Notes under the pieces: generated by a model
The model's input: the letters and a program-made list of their open reading frames with translations, nothing else
Told to the model about the DNA's origin: nothing
The model's database searches: none
NCBI GenBank assembly: GCA_910585685.1
Contig: CAJUEO010000001.1
Location: 148,520-212,519 of the forward strand
Length of the DNA stretch: 64,000 nt
Direction of reading: 5' to 3'
DNA from: an uncultured Christensenella sp.
GTDB lineage: Bacteria; Bacillota; Clostridia; Christensenellales; Borkfalkiaceae
Program-made: the position numbers and the translations under genes
Part shown: in pieces, positions 41,901 through 51,012 of the stretch
How positions within the stretch are numbered: the first letter of the stretch is position 1
How the letters are laid out: every line of letters begins with the position of its first letter

Positions 41901-43240
41901 ACGACTTCTCCGACAACATCGTTAAGCCCAATTTAATGAACGTTCCCATTGACGGCGGCGTCGTAAATATCTATACTGCAACGGTAGGGGACAGCAATAA
42001 CTTCCTGTTCGACAATACTTACGGTTCAGACCTGCTTGTTTCTGCAAAATCGCAGTTTGGTATTGTGCTTGCAAACGGTACGGTTATTCAATCGAGTCTT
42101 TTGAACGGCAGCTATACGGCAACCGTACCTGCAGGGGTAAACGTTTCGTTTGTGCTTACAAGCGAAACCGAACAATCTGTGGCTTTCGCACTCGTACACG
42201 AGCTCGGCTCCGAGGGCTATCCCGCACATGTTACGTTCGAAGGTTTGACATTTGTGTCCGCAGAGTATAAAGTAGATACGGATACTTACTTCGACGTGCC
42301 TGTCGGAACGTATGAATATTCCGTTGCAACAGGCTCTACCGGATATATCTACGTCAACGACTTATACATTACCGCAGGTAAAGTATTTGACGTCAAAGCC
42401 GGAGATTTGGTTCACTTCGTGGTACCTTTGAGCGGCAGGCAGACTTCGGCAAAGTATACTTTGACAAGATTGGTTGCTCAATCGGCTTACGGCGAGTGGG
42501 AGTACACCGACAACGACGATAAAGTCTATGTCACGGTTGATAAAAATACCGTAACCGTCGGAGAAACCGTATATACCCTTTCGGACGTGGAAGGCAACGT
42601 TTATACGTTTAAAAACGACGAGACTACGGTAAGCTTGACGGTCGGCGAAACTCTTAAATTGGGCAACAATACCCTTGCGGAAAAAACGGTTGAAAACCCC
42701 GACGACGGCATAAAAATCGGCGCAACGTACTGCGGTACAACCTCCGCAGGCAGCACCATTACGGTAACAGTCAACTCCAACGGTACCGTTACCCATACGG
42801 TTGATACGGGAGAAACCGTTACTTTCAACGCCGCATATACCGAACAAGACGGAACCTATACGTTCGCGTATAAGGATGGCGACTTCGATACTAACTGCAG
42901 CTTTACTTTAAACGAAGACGGTACGCTTACTTTCACAGACGATTATTTATGTGCTGTTCCCGTTACTTTAACTGCAAGTCCCTTCAAGCTCGGCGTGGCT
43001 TATAGGGGTAGCGACAATAACGATATAGCTACTTTGACCTTTAACGCTAACGGTACGGTTCACTATAAATTGCAGATGAACGGCGTAGACTTAACGGTTA
43101 AATATACGGGCAGCGGAAATAACTATACAATTACTCACTTCTTGGGAACGGCTTCGCTCGTTATAAACGACGACGGCACGTTGACTTTGAGCGACAGTGC
43201 TTTCTGGATCAGTAATATGAAGTTGACGCCTGCCGAGTAA
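38969..43240 (+). CDS. very large surface lipoprotein with an InlB-type repeat
   Basis: 1423 residues. The signal peptide (KKKTMLIFALSALSTMAIA) ends in T-G-A-G-C, so Cys26 is the probable lipidated residue. A short K-C-D-S-C-G motif lies near residue 85, after H-V-D and a D-G-K segment, then one InlB B-repeat (about residues 95-165: V-N-F-V-T-N-G-G ... F-F-D-G-W-Y ... L-Y-A-K-W). The rest is beta-rich with many Thr, Asn, Tyr and Gly and recurrent A-x-x-x-G-x-Y-x-F/V modules, for example TATTAGWYKFTCSDE, and NGTVHYKL- or NGTVTHTV-type repeats near the end. No wall anchor or C-terminal helix. Location: outer face of the membrane. The next genes encode VWA/MoxR proteins, so it may be a client of that machine. 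Confidence 0.78.
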   Translation: MKKKTMLIFALSALSTMAIAGTGAGCGDSGEVNPPEPQPSDLPNYKWEHNDAMHWQVNEKDANDKRAYGGHVDLLNNETGASGKDGKCDSCGRTGQEVVNFVTNGGTAVDPVTLDYGSKLDKPEDPSLDGHFFDGWYKDEELKVEFDFDNETITDTTILYAKWRENDNEGQSVKYAAVLEKGKTKSLSFGDADKLFFTYTAEADGRYMLRTGLGNSARCKFTTDLDEDGVYYGNGCAERTKYFDLDAGDKVVVTLVCEEELPDDATVGVVINDPDGLETLPIDSWFTGEYISGSLIFKINREEGTFLWGSGDIPLTLHSYIGGATDTAVFKGKFAGQDVEFTMHPNDDGKLVITCDNKSVVPADTAPFEYAPPQDPIPLEKFSGTYEGKHPNGITKVCIYPNGNGYIIQSGIKYNFIYGLQGSGFDQTHNLLNFGNYNITLNLEDGNPVSINISYTNNTAVFNRVGDSGDEIPTKLPLLDNTQYVGETYLIRCQYGNQYWGTASRAVSVIGYVAAQNKYTIEADSRVGSTTVTNTYVLVITGEDDAKVIAMYDEAGENLLDTLSAYKTDNVMPTTEQTVTLERSQFKNGFFHYTFTATTAGWYKFTCSDETLSAYSGINASSPFDTEYATEIELAENGNAVYLTPGTLIGLKISAYKDASGNYLPAIQLKIAPSQAPSGYEEDNPYVTDEEGEVSFKNVLKDEGRYVHFDLPAGKYFVNLYKYNEGTGNSYNLYFYVNDKAWGWDSTTFKWVDGVNLSQNHNVPVTVTGNEGITIKFVSKTIVASEFRMKVFGDYSEFTDIEFDTAGSGSLSASGIYGYSGNLNEISTYSGNVKFTSETEFTLSCEGVTYKKMELELTPAQLKKGFKLVLAEGKTVEYTLQYAAGAQQNPNKITNMGTHNILVDLVTHKECYATVTLPANNYNYGYLVSVNFEGCYLVKGDSTEKLKSVKVNAGETVTLKLVTDKEIFQYTVPVVVTYDFSDNIVKPNLMNVPIDGGVVNIYTATVGDSNNFLFDNTYGSDLLVSAKSQFGIVLANGTVIQSSLLNGSYTATVPAGVNVSFVLTSETEQSVAFALVHELGSEGYPAHVTFEGLTFVSAEYKVDTDTYFDVPVGTYEYSVATGSTGYIYVNDLYITAGKVFDVKAGDLVHFVVPLSGRQTSAKYTLTRLVAQSAYGEWEYTDNDDKVYVTVDKNTVTVGETVYTLSDVEGNVYTFKNDETTVSLTVGETLKLGNNTLAEKTVENPDDGIKIGATYCGTTSAGSTITVTVNSNGTVTHTVDTGETVTFNAAYTEQDGTYTFAYKDGDFDTNCSFTLNEDGTLTFTDDYLCAVPVTLTASPFKLGVAYRGSDNNDIATLTFNANGTVHYKLQMNGVDLTVKYTGSGNNYTITHFLGTASLVINDDGTLTLSDSAFWISNMKLTPAE

Positions 43241-43266
43241 TTTAAAAAAATAAAAAATATACGCGA

Positions 43267-43299
43267 CTATTTCGGGCGTAATGCCCGAAATAGCTTCGT
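43267..43299 (+). terminator. weak terminator or processing hairpin
   Basis: A perfect 11-bp stem CTATTTCGGGC / GCCCGAAATAG (43267-43277, 43283-43293) without a strong T-run (CTTCGTAATTTTAT follows). It probably allows some read-through into the gene at 43320. Confidence 0.6.
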
Positions 43300-43319
43300 A
43301 ATTTTATCGGAAAATCAAA

Positions 43320-44405
43320 ATGAAAGAAAATTTTTTGAAATTTAAGAAAAAAGTGTGGATAGAAGTGCTTATTAAATGCGCTGTGGCAGGTGTTGCTGCG
43401 GCGGTTTTGGCTGTAAACGCAACGCTAATACCGTGCAAGCTATACGACGTACAGCTGTTTTGGCTTTACTACGTTTTAATCGGGCTTGGCGGCTGCGCTT
43501 TGGGCTTTGGTATAGCGTTCTTGTTTTTCCGCACAGACGACAAAAAAATAGCTAAGCGGCTCGACGCCGAGCTTTGCTTGCAGGAAAGGGTACAAACCGC
43601 GCTTGTTTACGGCAATGCGGAGGGCGCTATGCACGAGCTTCAACGCGAGGATACAAGCGACGTGTTGAAGAATTTACCCGTAAAATCGCTGCATTTTAAA
43701 AATATTTTGGCGGTTGCGCTTTGCGGTGCGATATTCTTGCTTGGCGCTGTTTCGGTGCCCGTGTCCGCAACGTTTATACCCCCTGTGCTTGCGCCTGTTC
43801 AAGTCGATCCGGATGACAATATACGCGACGTTACCGATTGGGAATACGCGGCTTTAGATGACCTTATCGAATACGTCCGTAACTCCAAAAAAGCAGACGG
43901 CCCCACAAAGACGGGTATGTTGAGTCAGCTTGAAAGCTTGCGCTCTCTTTTGCTCTCGACTAAGGTGTCCGAAAGCAGCCTTACTATTTTTGTAAGAAAT
44001 ACCGTAAGCGCTATACGAAACGTAGTAAGCGACGCAAACGAGCGTCCCGAAATTACCGACGAGCAAAGACAGTTCAACTCGGAAGAAGAAACTTATGTCG
44101 TAAACACGTTGCTGGAAATTTTCGGGCTCAAGTTAGAAGGAGATGAAAAACCGCCTACAACCGATCCGGATCCGGGAACCGACCCCGACGACCCTATAAC
44201 TCCGGCGCCCCCTCCCGATGGTGATATAAATATCGACGACGTTCCTTTCTTTGACCCGGAAAAGGGCTATGTAAAGTGCGGAGAAGTGCGAGAGGAATAC
44301 CTTGCTCAGCTCAGGGCGGCAATGGAAGAGGGGTTAATCTCCGAAGAAGAGTGGGCGAATATCGTCTACACATATTTTGCAAATTTAAACGGAAATAATA
44401 ATTAA
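43320..44405 (+). CDS. membrane protein of the MoxR-VWA cluster, family not recognised
   Basis: 361 residues. Hydrophobic helices at about residues 14-36 and 42-66 are separated by a short loop. A third at about 118-145 (NILAVALCGAIFLLGAVSVPVSA) probably exposes the C-terminal ~215 residues outside. That part is helical (LDDLIEYVRNSKKADGPTKT, LRSLLLSTKVSESSLTIFVR), then has a Pro/Asp-rich linker (PPTTDPDPGTDPDDPITPAPPP) and a final acidic helix. Layout recalls DUF4175-like or BatD-associated proteins found beside MoxR/DUF58 genes, but no motif proves it. No strong Shine-Dalgarno is seen. It is the first gene of a seven-gene run with gaps of 12 bases or overlaps up to the lipoprotein at 51002. 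Confidence 0.7.
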   Translation: MKENFLKFKKKVWIEVLIKCAVAGVAAAVLAVNATLIPCKLYDVQLFWLYYVLIGLGGCALGFGIAFLFFRTDDKKIAKRLDAELCLQERVQTALVYGNAEGAMHELQREDTSDVLKNLPVKSLHFKNILAVALCGAIFLLGAVSVPVSATFIPPVLAPVQVDPDDNIRDVTDWEYAALDDLIEYVRNSKKADGPTKTGMLSQLESLRSLLLSTKVSESSLTIFVRNTVSAIRNVVSDANERPEITDEQRQFNSEEETYVVNTLLEIFGLKLEGDEKPPTTDPDPGTDPDDPITPAPPPDGDINIDDVPFFDPEKGYVKCGEVREEYLAQLRAAMEEGLISEEEWANIVYTYFANLNGNNN

Positions 44406-44416
44406 GAGGTAGATAA

Positions 44417-45550
44417 ATGGATAACAAAGCACAGGTTGAAAATTTCAGCCACAAGGTTGCGCAAATAAAGCAGGAAATCAAAAAAGACCTTGTCGGTCAG
44501 GATGACATTGTAAACAACGTTATAATCGCTATTATTGCCGGCGGCAACGTACTTTTGGAAGGCGTTCCCGGCGTCGGTAAAACAAGGCTTGTAAGAACTT
44601 TGGGTAAGGCTCTCGAATTGCCGTTCTCGCGTATTCAGTTCACACCCGACTTAATGCCTTCCGACGTTACGGGTACAAACATTATAGAAAAAGATGCCGA
44701 CGGCAAAATGAACACTGTTTTCCAGCGCGGCCCCATATTTGCAAATTTGGTTCTTGCGGACGAAATCAACCGTGCGACACCCAAAACGCAGTCGTCGATG
44801 CTCGAGGTTATGCAGGAGCATAAAGTTACGGTTGCGAAAACTACCTATACCATACCCGAGCCCTTTTTTGTGCTTGCAACTCAAAACCCCATCGAGCAGG
44901 ACGGTACCTATCCCCTGCCCGAGGCGCAGATGGACCGCTTTATGTTCAAACTTTTGGTCGGTTTCCCCTCTGTTAAAGAGCTTGCCGACATCGTAAGTAT
45001 GACTCAGATAACAATGGACGAAACGGCTGACGCGGTAGTGGACGGCAAAACCATTCTCGAAATGCGCGAGCTTGCAAAGTCCGTTCCCGTAGTTCCCGAC
45101 GTGCTTTACTACGCAATGCGCCTCGTATCGCGCACTCATCCCGAGCTTGACGGCTGCGGTGAAGTTGCCAAAAAGTATATCAAATACGGCTGTTCACCCC
45201 GTGCCGGTCAGGCGCTTATCACGGCGGCTAAGGTGCGCGCTTTGATTGACGGCAGATACAACGTTTCATATGCGGATATCGACGCGCTCGCATATCCCGT
45301 TTTGCGCCACAGAATGAAGATTAATTACACGGCAATCAACGAAAAACTTACAGTTGACGACGTAATTACAAAGCTTATTGCGGAAAACGCAAAGGACAAG
45401 GGCACGGGCAAACTCGACGACGACCAGACTCAAACGGTCGAGTCCGTAACGGACGAAAGCGGTGCGGAGCAAGCGCCTGTCGCAGCAGACGAACAGACGG
45501 AAGTCAAGGAAGAAAAGAAAAAGAAGCTTTTCGGCAAAAAGAGCAAATAA
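44417..45550 (+). CDS. MoxR-family AAA+ ATPase
   Basis: 377 residues. A cytoplasmic chaperone-like ATPase. The Walker A motif G-V-P-G-V-G-K-T is at residues 49-56, Walker B L-V-L-A-D-E-I-N-R-A at 111-120. Sensor 1 is A-T-Q-N-P-I-E-Q-D-G-T-Y-P-L-P-E-A-Q, and S-P-R-A-G-Q is typical of MoxR sensor 2. The MoxR subfamily acts with VWA-domain proteins, apparently by helping metal insertion or folding. An unusual Lys-rich C-terminal tail of about 40 residues (EEKKKKLFGKKSK) is added. Preceded by AAGAGGT. Confidence 0.93.
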   Translation: MDNKAQVENFSHKVAQIKQEIKKDLVGQDDIVNNVIIAIIAGGNVLLEGVPGVGKTRLVRTLGKALELPFSRIQFTPDLMPSDVTGTNIIEKDADGKMNTVFQRGPIFANLVLADEINRATPKTQSSMLEVMQEHKVTVAKTTYTIPEPFFVLATQNPIEQDGTYPLPEAQMDRFMFKLLVGFPSVKELADIVSMTQITMDETADAVVDGKTILEMRELAKSVPVVPDVLYYAMRLVSRTHPELDGCGEVAKKYIKYGCSPRAGQALITAAKVRALIDGRYNVSYADIDALAYPVLRHRMKINYTAINEKLTVDDVITKLIAENAKDKGTGKLDDDQTQTVESVTDESGAEQAPVAADEQTEVKEEKKKKLFGKKSK

Positions 45551-45561
45551 GGGCAGTATAA

Positions 45562-46446
45562 ATGGGCAATCTGGCAATCAATGAAGCGTTTTTGCAGCGT
45601 GTGGAAATGTTGCAGACGGTTCTTAAAAACAATGTAGCCGGTCTATTCGGCGGTAATCACAAGAGCAAGACGTTCGGTTCGTCCTGCGAGTTTGTCGACT
45701 ACCGCAATTATATCCCCGGAGACGATATAACCAAGATTGACTGGAACGCTTATGCACGCAGCGAACAACTGTATTTAAAACTTTATCTCGACGAAAGGCA
45801 ACTTCACACCAGAATTTATATAGACGCAAGTAAGTCAATGACTTTCGGGGACGGGAAAAAGGGAGAAATGGCTCTGCAAATAGCCGCAACTCTCGCATAT
45901 ATTTCCGTCTGCGAGCTTGACAGGGTTTCGGTTTACGTCATACGCGAAAGCGAAGTTACCGAAGTTATCTCGTCTATTTCGGGCAGAGAGCGGTATTTTG
46001 CCGAGATATTAAAATTAAACGATATAGAGTTTGACGGCGACTGCTTTATAAGCGACGGTATAATGCCGAGTAAAGTCGGCTACGGAGACGGACTTTCCGT
46101 AATAATTTCAGACTTTCTTACAGACAATAATTACGAGAGCGCAATTGATTTTCTCGCGGATAAAAAACGCGACCTTCTGTGCGTTCAGATACTGACGGCG
46201 GAAGAACTCAATCCGAAAATACGCGGTAAAAATATATTTTACGACAGCGAACATTCCGAAAAGAGCTACCGCAAGAACATAAACAAGGACATCATCAAAG
46301 CTTACCGTTTAGCGGCGCAGTTTGTTCAGGACAGACTGCGCGGCTATTGCAATGCTCGCGGCGCGGAATATGTGCTGGTCAGGGACGATAAGCCCGTCGA
46401 TGAGTTTTTCTTTGAATATCTTACCGAGCTGGGGGTTATGAAATGA
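45562..46446 (+). CDS. DUF58 domain protein
   Basis: 294 residues. The signature C-E-F-V-D-Y-R-N-Y-I-P-G-D-D-I-T-K-I-D-W-N-A-Y-A-R-S near residues 35-60 is diagnostic of DUF58, a family that nearly always accompanies MoxR. A VWA-like fold follows (Y-I-D-A-S-K-S-M-T-F) and keeps a DxSxS-type pattern. No membrane helices. It overlaps the next gene by 4 bases. Confidence 0.92.
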   Translation: MGNLAINEAFLQRVEMLQTVLKNNVAGLFGGNHKSKTFGSSCEFVDYRNYIPGDDITKIDWNAYARSEQLYLKLYLDERQLHTRIYIDASKSMTFGDGKKGEMALQIAATLAYISVCELDRVSVYVIRESEVTEVISSISGRERYFAEILKLNDIEFDGDCFISDGIMPSKVGYGDGLSVIISDFLTDNNYESAIDFLADKKRDLLCVQILTAEELNPKIRGKNIFYDSEHSEKSYRKNINKDIIKAYRLAAQFVQDRLRGYCNARGAEYVLVRDDKPVDEFFFEYLTELGVMK

Positions 46447-48332
46447 GTTTTTATTTTCCTCTCGGCTTGATTGGACTTATCGGCGTACCCGTTCTCATTC
46501 TGATTTATATAATCAAATCGAAATATACCGAACAGGTCATAGCCTCGACTTATCTTTGGGAGCTTAGCGAAAAGTTCCTTAAAAAGAGAAAACCTATTTC
46601 CAAGCTTGCCGGAATTATAACGCTTATACTGCAAATTCTTGCCGTTATCGCGGCGTCGCTTTTAATTGCGCACCCCGTCTTTACCGTGCCGGCTTCCGCC
46701 AACGATATTTATTTTATTTTTGACGGCTCGGCAAGTATGAATATGGTTTCGGACGGAAAATCCCGTTTCGAACGCGGCAGGGACGAAATTTTCGAAATTA
46801 TCGACGAGTCGCTGGACGGCAGCACATATTCGCTCATTTTCGTCAACAACGTCACAAACGTTATGTTCGAGGGCGTGGCTGATAAAGAGCAGGCAAAGAC
46901 AAATATAAGGGCGTTGAATTCAGGCTGGTGCGCGGCGGACTGTTCCTCTGCGGTAACCATGGCTCAGGATTTTTACGACAAAAACCGTTCGGCTGTGATA
47001 TATCTCGTCACCGACAAGAATTATCAAACCGAAAATCTCGAGCTTGTCAACGTTTCCGCAAACGAAAACAACTATGCTTTTTACGAGTATTCGTACAGAT
47101 ATACTTCAAGCGGCGTTATCGGCTCGGGCAAGGTTATTTCCTACGAGTCGGACGCGGCGCTCACCGTCGAGCTTTTGGTTGGTAAAGACGACGCTTTGAC
47201 AACTTCGAAAATTGCCGAAGTCAAGGTCGACGCCAAAAAGGGAGAGCCTTGCGATTTTGAAATTACCGCTTCGGTAGCAAATTTCACTTCGCTGCAACTT
47301 CGCATTTCAAACGGTGACGCATTGGCGCAGGACAACGTAGTAACTATGTACGACGAAACTTCGGCGCAGTCGAGAAGGGCGCTTTTAGTCACCGACTCGA
47401 ACGATAGCGTATATCTCGAACATGCAATTTCAAACGCGGGTAAGGCAATCGTCGAAAGAATACCCACTAAGGAGTATTCCGACGCTTACGCACACGGCTA
47501 CGGTATGTACGTTTTCAGCGGCTTCACGCCCAAAACATTGCCTAAAAACGCCGCTATCTGGCTTTTAAACGCCGCCGACGGTACGGGCAACGGCTCGGGG
47601 CTGACTTACAGAGATATGCAGGTTCCGAGGGACGAAACGGGACCGAACAGCTACTATACGCCCAAATACACTTCGGGCACTTCTGCTCAGGAAAAGGCGC
47701 TCACGCGCGACCTTGTCAAAAGCGATATAGCTATAAGGCAGTATGCGAAATACGGCGTTCCCCGTAATTTCGTGCCCGTTATGAGCGTTGGCGGTGACCC
47801 CGTTATATGCGTGGGACTCAATGAAAACAACGACAGACAGGTAGTGTTCGCTTTCGAACTGGGTGACTCGGACTTTGCTTTAAAGGGCGACTTTCTGATA
47901 CTTGTCAGAAATTTAATGAACTATTCTTTCCCGTCGGTAATCGACGCGACGACCTATAATTGCGGTGACGTAATGAACGTAAACGTCGTTCCGGGCTGTG
48001 AAAATATCGTCGTCACAACGCCTTCGGGAAACAGCACTACGCTCGACACGGTAGGCAACGACGTGTGCGAGGTCGAACTCAACGAAACGGGCACATATAC
48101 GCTTCGCGTAAAGACTGTCGGCAATGCCGAAACCACGCTCTATGCGTTTGCAGCCGTTCCCGAGTCGGAAAGTCGCTTTGAAGACGGCGGCGCGCTTGTT
48201 TTAAGCGGAGAAAGGGAGTTCGACTACTCGGATGGATACTATGACGAGCTGTTGGCGTTTTTCATATTGATTGCGCTGTTACTTTTAGCGGATTGGGGGA
48301 TTTATTGTTATGAACAGTATCAACTTCGTTAA
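46443..48332 (+). CDS. BatA-like VWA-domain membrane protein
   Basis: 629 residues. Two N-terminal helices (about residues 7-26 and 56-78) flank a cytoplasmic Lys-rich loop, the BatA N-terminal arrangement. A VWA domain begins near residue 90 with D-G-S-A-S (94-98, DxSxS of a MIDAS site). The rest of the exported part is beta-rich with a gatase-like central segment. A helix at about 600-622 (LLAFFILIALLLLADWGIYC) re-anchors the C-terminus. The gene overlaps the next by 23 bases. Confidence 0.88.
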   Translation: MSFYFPLGLIGLIGVPVLILIYIIKSKYTEQVIASTYLWELSEKFLKKRKPISKLAGIITLILQILAVIAASLLIAHPVFTVPASANDIYFIFDGSASMNMVSDGKSRFERGRDEIFEIIDESLDGSTYSLIFVNNVTNVMFEGVADKEQAKTNIRALNSGWCAADCSSAVTMAQDFYDKNRSAVIYLVTDKNYQTENLELVNVSANENNYAFYEYSYRYTSSGVIGSGKVISYESDAALTVELLVGKDDALTTSKIAEVKVDAKKGEPCDFEITASVANFTSLQLRISNGDALAQDNVVTMYDETSAQSRRALLVTDSNDSVYLEHAISNAGKAIVERIPTKEYSDAYAHGYGMYVFSGFTPKTLPKNAAIWLLNAADGTGNGSGLTYRDMQVPRDETGPNSYYTPKYTSGTSAQEKALTRDLVKSDIAIRQYAKYGVPRNFVPVMSVGGDPVICVGLNENNDRQVVFAFELGDSDFALKGDFLILVRNLMNYSFPSVIDATTYNCGDVMNVNVVPGCENIVVTTPSGNSTTLDTVGNDVCEVELNETGTYTLRVKTVGNAETTLYAFAAVPESESRFEDGGALVLSGEREFDYSDGYYDELLAFFILIALLLLADWGIYCYEQYQLR

Positions 48333-51012
48333 CTCCTGGCTGCTATTTATAGCTCTGCCGCTGCTCGCGGCGGTAATCGTGCCCTTCGTAATTACGGTAA
48401 GGCGCGACAATGCAAATTTTCACAACATAGCTTCGGTATCTTTACACGTTATAATCTGCATATGTATAACGCTTGCCATTGCCGGTTTATCCTTTGAAAC
48501 GGTTATAACCGAAACGCAGGTCTATGTTCTTGCGGATATATCGTACTCGTCCGAACACAACACCGACGAAGTGCAAAAAAACGTAGAGTTGATATCGGGC
48601 AAACTTCCCCGTAACTCGAAAATGGGCGTCATATGCTTCGGCAGAAACTACCAGCTTTTATCCGATCTGGGAGAAAAAGTTCCCGACGTGACCAAGGCTG
48701 ATAAAGTCGACAGAACAGCGACCGACATCTGCGCGGCGCTGCGCTATGCCGGCAACCTTTTCGACGAAAACGTAATTAAGCGCATAATCGTAATAACCGA
48801 CGGTGCGGAAACTGTTGCGTCGAACAACGTAATAAAGGTAGTAGGCGCGTTGCAGGACGGCGGTGTTTACGTCGACGCGGTATATCTCGACGACAATATC
48901 GCTCCCCAAACGCGCGAAGTTCAGATTGACGGTGTGGAAGCCACAAGCTCGACCTATCTCAACAAGACTGAGGAAGTAAGCGTGCTTGTCCGCGCCAACT
49001 GCGGAGTTGACGACTCGGGCAATGCCGTGGATATGTGCCGCGGTTTTGTAGACCTGTATAACGGTAAAGAACACGCGGCAAGAAAAACGGCTGTTTTTTA
49101 TAACGGCTTGAACGTCATAAATATTCCCCTCGATACCGACGAGGTCGGACACTTCGAATACGAAGTTCGCGTTACCACCGATAATCCCAACGACGATTCT
49201 TCCCCCTTTAACAACAACGGGCTGTTTGCGCAGACCGTCACGGACGAACGCAAGGTGCTGTTTATCGGCGCAGGCGCGTCCGACGTAGCTGCCGGCAGAA
49301 ACATTTACGGGGATAAGGACGTCACTTATATCACGGATGTTACGCAAATTCCGCTTACGGTCGAAAAAATGTGCGGATACGACGAAATAGTGCTCAGCAA
49401 TTTCGACGTGCGCACTTTGAAATCAAGCACAATGTTTTTGGCAAGTCTTTCAACGCTTGTAAATACTTACGGCAAGACGTTGACGACTTTCGGAAACACC
49501 TACATTCAGGAAATTTACGGTGACGACAATTTGACCGCAAACGCAGCGCTCAGGCAGTATCAAGAGCTTTTGCCCGTAAATATAGGCAATAACAATCAAG
49601 ATAAGCGCCTTGTTGCGATAGTGCTCGATATTTCGATAAGTATGAATTTCGAGGGTCGTTTCGTGGTTGCAAAGCGCGCGGCGGTCGAGCTTTTAAAGGC
49701 GCTAAATAAAAATGACGACGTTATGGTAATAGCTTTCTCGGGCGGTGTTACCGAAATGTTGCCGCCGACGCCTTTGACTTCCCCCGGTATCATAATTGAC
49801 AGAATAAACAAGTGCGAAGCGGAAAACGAAACAAATTTGAGCGCGGCGCTCAAATACACGCGCGACCTTATGCCCAAGCGCTACCACAATAAACAGGTGA
49901 TAGTAATATCCGACGGACTTAATCCTATTGCGGATAATGACAGGGCTATAACGCTCGCTCACGAAATGTCGCAGGAAAAAATAACGGTGTCCGCTTTGGG
50001 CATTTATCCCAAACCCGACGGCAACGCGTTGCTGACTACAATGGTTCACAACGAGTCGGCTCAGGAAGGCGCGTTCTATAAGAGCATCAAGCATGAAAGT
50101 GAAGTCGACGTGGTTATTCAGGACATAAGCGAAGAAACTAAGGAAGTGCTTATAGAGGGAGATACCTACAATCTTACTATAGAACGTTCTTCCGAAGACG
50201 TCGTCGAAGGTGTTGAAAATATAGGCGCCATAAACGGTTTTTGGTACAATTCGGCAAAAAGCTCGGCAAAAACGGTGCTTACGGCTAAGTATTACCGCGA
50301 CAGGGTAGAATCCTTTGACGTGCCCATATATGCATATTGGACTCCGGGCGGCAAGGGAAAAGTCGTTTCTTTCCTTTCGGATATCACGTCCGATTGGACT
50401 AACTCGTGGCAGAGTACGGACGGCGGACAAAAGTTTTTGTCAAATATTCCCGACGCAACTCTTCCCGACGAGAGAATTGTTACTCCGTTCGTGATAGACG
50501 TACAGGGTTCGGGCAGTTCGACTACAATTTCCGTAACAACCTCTAACTCGTTACAGAACAGCACGGTCTTTGACGTAACAATTACCGACCCCAACGGTAT
50601 GGTAACAACAAAACCGCTTGCGTTCGATTCAAGCACATACGTTGCGAATTTTGCCACGGACGCACCCGGCAGATATACCGTGCAGTTAAACTACAAGCAC
50701 AATGAGCTGGAATACAAAATCCAATCGTATTTTTCGGTGTCATATTACGCCGAGTACGACGCGTTTGCAACTTACAGCCAGTCGTATCTATACAGACTGT
50801 TGACGGAAAAAGGTCAAATTTTGAACCTTGAAGAAATAAAAATGCTCGATAATTCCGAGTCGTCATACACAACTTATGTATTAGACTTTACAATGCCGCT
50901 GATGATAATAAGCGCGGCGCTGTTCCTTGCGGACATAGTAATCAGACAGTTGAAGTGGAAGGACGTTACTTCGTTCTTCTCGGGAATATTCAGGAGGCGC
51001 AATGAAAAATAA
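48310..51012 (+). CDS. double-VWA membrane protein
   Basis: 900 residues. Helices at about 8-30 and 41-60 near the N-terminus and one at about 862-882 near the C-terminus. Two complete VWA-type MIDAS cores are visible: D-I-S-Y-S (76-80) with I-T-D-G (162-165), and D-I-S-I-S (440-444) with I-S-D-G (533-536). Between them is an Ig-like region (about 200-310) and a segment with V-L-F-I-G-A-G-A-S that resembles the gatase-like domain of large VWA proteins. A final beta-rich Ig-like part precedes the last helix. It overlaps the lipoprotein gene by 11 bases. Confidence 0.88.
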   Translation: MNSINFVNSWLLFIALPLLAAVIVPFVITVRRDNANFHNIASVSLHVIICICITLAIAGLSFETVITETQVYVLADISYSSEHNTDEVQKNVELISGKLPRNSKMGVICFGRNYQLLSDLGEKVPDVTKADKVDRTATDICAALRYAGNLFDENVIKRIIVITDGAETVASNNVIKVVGALQDGGVYVDAVYLDDNIAPQTREVQIDGVEATSSTYLNKTEEVSVLVRANCGVDDSGNAVDMCRGFVDLYNGKEHAARKTAVFYNGLNVINIPLDTDEVGHFEYEVRVTTDNPNDDSSPFNNNGLFAQTVTDERKVLFIGAGASDVAAGRNIYGDKDVTYITDVTQIPLTVEKMCGYDEIVLSNFDVRTLKSSTMFLASLSTLVNTYGKTLTTFGNTYIQEIYGDDNLTANAALRQYQELLPVNIGNNNQDKRLVAIVLDISISMNFEGRFVVAKRAAVELLKALNKNDDVMVIAFSGGVTEMLPPTPLTSPGIIIDRINKCEAENETNLSAALKYTRDLMPKRYHNKQVIVISDGLNPIADNDRAITLAHEMSQEKITVSALGIYPKPDGNALLTTMVHNESAQEGAFYKSIKHESEVDVVIQDISEETKEVLIEGDTYNLTIERSSEDVVEGVENIGAINGFWYNSAKSSAKTVLTAKYYRDRVESFDVPIYAYWTPGGKGKVVSFLSDITSDWTNSWQSTDGGQKFLSNIPDATLPDERIVTPFVIDVQGSGSSTTISVTTSNSLQNSTVFDVTITDPNGMVTTKPLAFDSSTYVANFATDAPGRYTVQLNYKHNELEYKIQSYFSVSYYAEYDAFATYSQSYLYRLLTEKGQILNLEEIKMLDNSESSYTTYVLDFTMPLMIISAALFLADIVIRQLKWKDVTSFFSGIFRRRNEK

